Of a DNA stretch of 7,663 bases, positions 6,966-7,663 are shown piece after piece. The translations under genes were made by a program, and so were the position numbers. The notes under the pieces are model-generated. The model saw only the letters and a list, made by a program, of their open reading frames with translations. It had not been told where the DNA came from and ran no database searches. Source of the stretch: Planctomycetaceae bacterium (GTDB lineage Bacteria; Planctomycetota; Planctomycetia; Isosphaerales; Isosphaeraceae); contig JAFANO010000012.1 of assembly GCA_019232645.1 (NCBI GenBank), forward strand, positions 1 through 7,663, in the 5' to 3' direction. Every line of letters starts with the position of its first letter. Positions within the stretch are counted from its first letter, which is position 1.

Positions 6966-6975
6966 CCGTATCGAA
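6949..6975 (+). other. Right attachment junction (attR) of the recombinase element
   Basis: AGGAGGGCATCAAG (6949-6962), 11 nt, then the core AA (6974-6975). Read on the other strand it mirrors the left end. Bases from 6976 on are istB target sequence. The half-site overlaps the last two bases of the recombinase stop codon, so the recombinase gene runs into its own attachment site. Confidence 0.75.
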
Positions 6976-7528
6976 GGATTTCGACACGTATGATTTCTCG
7001 GCGATGCCCTCGCTGTCCAAGCCGAAGCTCCTGGAGCTGGCGCTGTGCGAGTGGATCGATCAGAAGTTCAATTGTTGCTTCATCGGGAGCACCGGGACCG
7101 GGAAGACGCACCTGGCGACCGCCTTGGGCCTGGCGGCGTGTCGCCGGGGCCTGCGGGTGCGGTTCTTCACGGCGGCGGCCCTGGTCAGCCAGCTGGAGGA
7201 GGCGCAGAAGCAGTACACGCTCGACAAGTTCCTGGGCCAGCTCGACCGCGCGGAGCTCCTGATCTGCGACGAGCTGGGCTACGTGTCGTTCAGCCGCAAC
7301 GGGGTGGAGTTGCTGTTCCGGCTCCTGACGGACCGGTACGAGCGGTCGAGCGTGCTGATCACGAGCAACCTGGCGTTCGCCGACTGGGCGCAGGTGTTCC
7401 AGGGGGAGCGGATGACCGCGGCGTTGCTGGACCGGATCACGCATCGCTGCCACATCTTCGAGATGAACGGGGAGAGCTATCGGTTCCGGGAATCGATGAG
7501 GGCCAAGAAAGGCCGGAGGACAGGATGA
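6976..7528 (+). pseudogene. istB: istB 3' fragment, AAA+ ATPase core of IstB (residues 72-255)
   Basis: This resumes IstB in frame at K72 (AAG, built from the shared AA plus G6976) and reads K-D-F-D-T-Y-D-F-S-A-M-P-S-L to TGA 7526-7528. Walker A is G109-S-T-G-T-G-K115-T116, Walker B is L-L-I-C-D170-E171, and the sensor-like I-T-S-N203 is present, so the ATPase core is intact by sequence. The only nearby in-frame ATG is at 7004 (M82), with no good RBS, giving a possible 174-residue AAA+ fragment. IstB normally assembles on target DNA through its N-terminal domain and core and stimulates IstA. Split from its first 71 residues, it is probably inactive, and the IS would need IstB in trans or excision of the inner element. 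Confidence 0.9.
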
Positions 7529-7569
7529 GCCCGGACTGATCGCCGATTCAGAGGAGGTAGTGAGGAGGA

Positions 7570-7587
7570 ACTGTCCGTACGGTCAGT
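7570..7587. promoter_or_regulatory. 18-bp near-perfect palindrome downstream of istB
   Basis: ACTG-T-CCGTACGG-T-CAGT is symmetric apart from one T-T pair and lies between istB and the R2 repeat. It is preceded by two GAGGAGG direct repeats (7551-7557 and 7562-7568, 11-bp period). The dyad could bind a protein, for example an IS-encoded or host factor. No T-run follows, so it is not an intrinsic terminator. The role is unproven. Confidence 0.3.
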
Positions 7588-7610
7588 CATCGGTTATGTT
7601 GAGGTGACCC

Positions 7611-7633
7611 AGGTGGGCCCGGATTGCTTGACC
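7611..7633 (-). repeat. IS21 terminal repeat copy R2 (probable transposase binding site)
   Basis: This 23-bp unit is directly abutted by R1 (7634-7656) and differs from it at one base (TTGACC against ATGACC at the end of the unit). At the left end the two copies are separated by 11 nt, so the two ends are not mirror images in spacing. Confidence 0.8.
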
Positions 7634-7663
7634 AGGTGGGCCCGGATTGCATGACCACTGCCA
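7633..7663 (-). repeat. IS21 right terminal inverted repeat (IRR)
   Basis: This is the exact reverse complement of 2524-2554, ending in ACTGCCA at the final base of the window. The match stops at 7632 (C, against A at 2555), which fixes the repeat at 31 bp. Confidence 0.96.
7634..7656 (-). repeat. IS21 terminal repeat copy R1 (probable transposase binding site)
   Basis: The reverse complement of this unit is identical to L1 (2531-2553). It forms a tandem pair with R2 with no spacer and lies inside IRR. Confidence 0.8.

Larger units (their letters stand above)
4522..6975 (+). mobile_element. Serine-recombinase mobile element (2454 bp) inserted in istB
   Basis: Its boundaries come from the disrupted host gene. 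The flanks rejoin to an uninterrupted istB when 2454 bp are removed, and the only bases shared by both junctions are AA (4520-4521 and 6974-6975). A 2-nt shared core is the expected footprint of serine recombinases, which make 2-nt staggered cuts. The ends carry a 25-bp imperfect inverted repeat (4522-4546 and 6949-6973; 17 of 25 match). Content is accessory gene 1, accessory gene 2 and a large serine recombinase, all rightward and overlapping or tightly packed. No other cargo is present, so it is a minimal self-mobilising element. The shared-core placement could also be described as 4520-6973. Confidence 0.88.
2524..7663 (+). mobile_element. IS21-family insertion sequence, 5140 bp, itself interrupted by a serine-recombinase element
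   Basis: The two ends are perfect 31-bp inverted repeats (2524-2554 and 7633-7663) beginning TGGCAGT and ending ACTGCCA, the TG...CA termini usual for IS21. Inside lie istA and istB in the same orientation, the defining gene pair of the family. Subterminal copies of a 23-bp repeat at both ends fit the multiple transposase binding sites known for IS21. Without the 2454-bp insertion the element would be 2686 bp, close to the usual family size of about 2 to 2.6 kb. It lies within a DUF1156 methyltransferase gene. The right end is the last base of the window, so the expected 4-8 bp target duplication cannot be tested here. Confidence 0.95.

Noticed and set aside
4520..6975. CGAA (4522-4525 and 6972-6975) as the shared recombination core
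   Set aside because: Joining the flanks through CGAA gives a frame that does not restore IstB, whereas AA restores V-A-K-D-F exactly.
6963..7262. 99-codon frame from ATG 6963 as a real gene
   Set aside because: After four codons it reads istB in the wrong frame and is Arg/Ser-rich. The start is better explained as the displaced start of accessory gene 1.
7628..7656. Promoter at the right end using TTGACC (7628-7633) as -35
   Set aside because: The hexamer 17 bp downstream is ATGACC, a poor -10, and joining the ends as in an IS21 junction gives no better -10. The motif is explained as part of repeat R2.
1..7663. tRNA, rRNA, CRISPR array or replication origin
   Set aside because: No cloverleaf, rRNA-like block, regularly spaced repeats or iteron cluster was recognised on either strand by eye.

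Overview
The window is GC-rich DNA of two nested mobile elements lying in what looks like an anti-phage defence locus. The recombinase and IstA/IstB sequences resemble those I associate with Planctomycetota. That assignment is a recollection-level inference; no rRNA or housekeeping gene is present to test it.

Region 1 (1-2523) is the recipient locus. It holds the 3' end of a small gene resembling the DUF3780 family, which overlaps by 4 nt (ATGA) a DUF1156-type DNA methyltransferase gene. The methyltransferase has its AdoMet-binding motif (DTFCGGGS) and its catalytic DPPY motif, but it is cut off at residue 728. Its last ten codons and its stop come from the end of an insertion sequence.

Region 2 (2524-7663) is one IS21-family element of 5140 bp. 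It has perfect 31-bp terminal inverted repeats with TG...CA ends, extra subterminal repeats, a complete istA transposase, and an istB helper ATPase gene that is interrupted. The right end of the IS is the last base of the window, so the rest of the methyltransferase gene and any target duplication are not visible.

Region 3 (about 4520-6975) is a 2454-bp element inside istB. It carries a 681-residue large serine recombinase and two small accessory reading frames. The insertion is exact: both junctions share the dinucleotide AA, and removing 2454 bp restores a 255-codon istB across V-A-K-D-F. Each end has an imperfect 25-bp inverted repeat placed symmetrically around that AA, as expected for the two halves of a serine-recombinase attP.

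The main discovery candidate comes from joining the two ends of this inner element. The first accessory gene has no ATG, GTG or TTG start of its own inside the element. A strong ribosome binding site and ATG at the right end (6949-6965), just after the recombinase stop, would be joined in frame to it in the excised circle, giving a 115-residue protein. The gene appears to be split by the attachment site and complete only in the circular form. In the circle the order would be recombinase, attP, accessory 1, accessory 2, recombinase: a closed, tightly packed operon.
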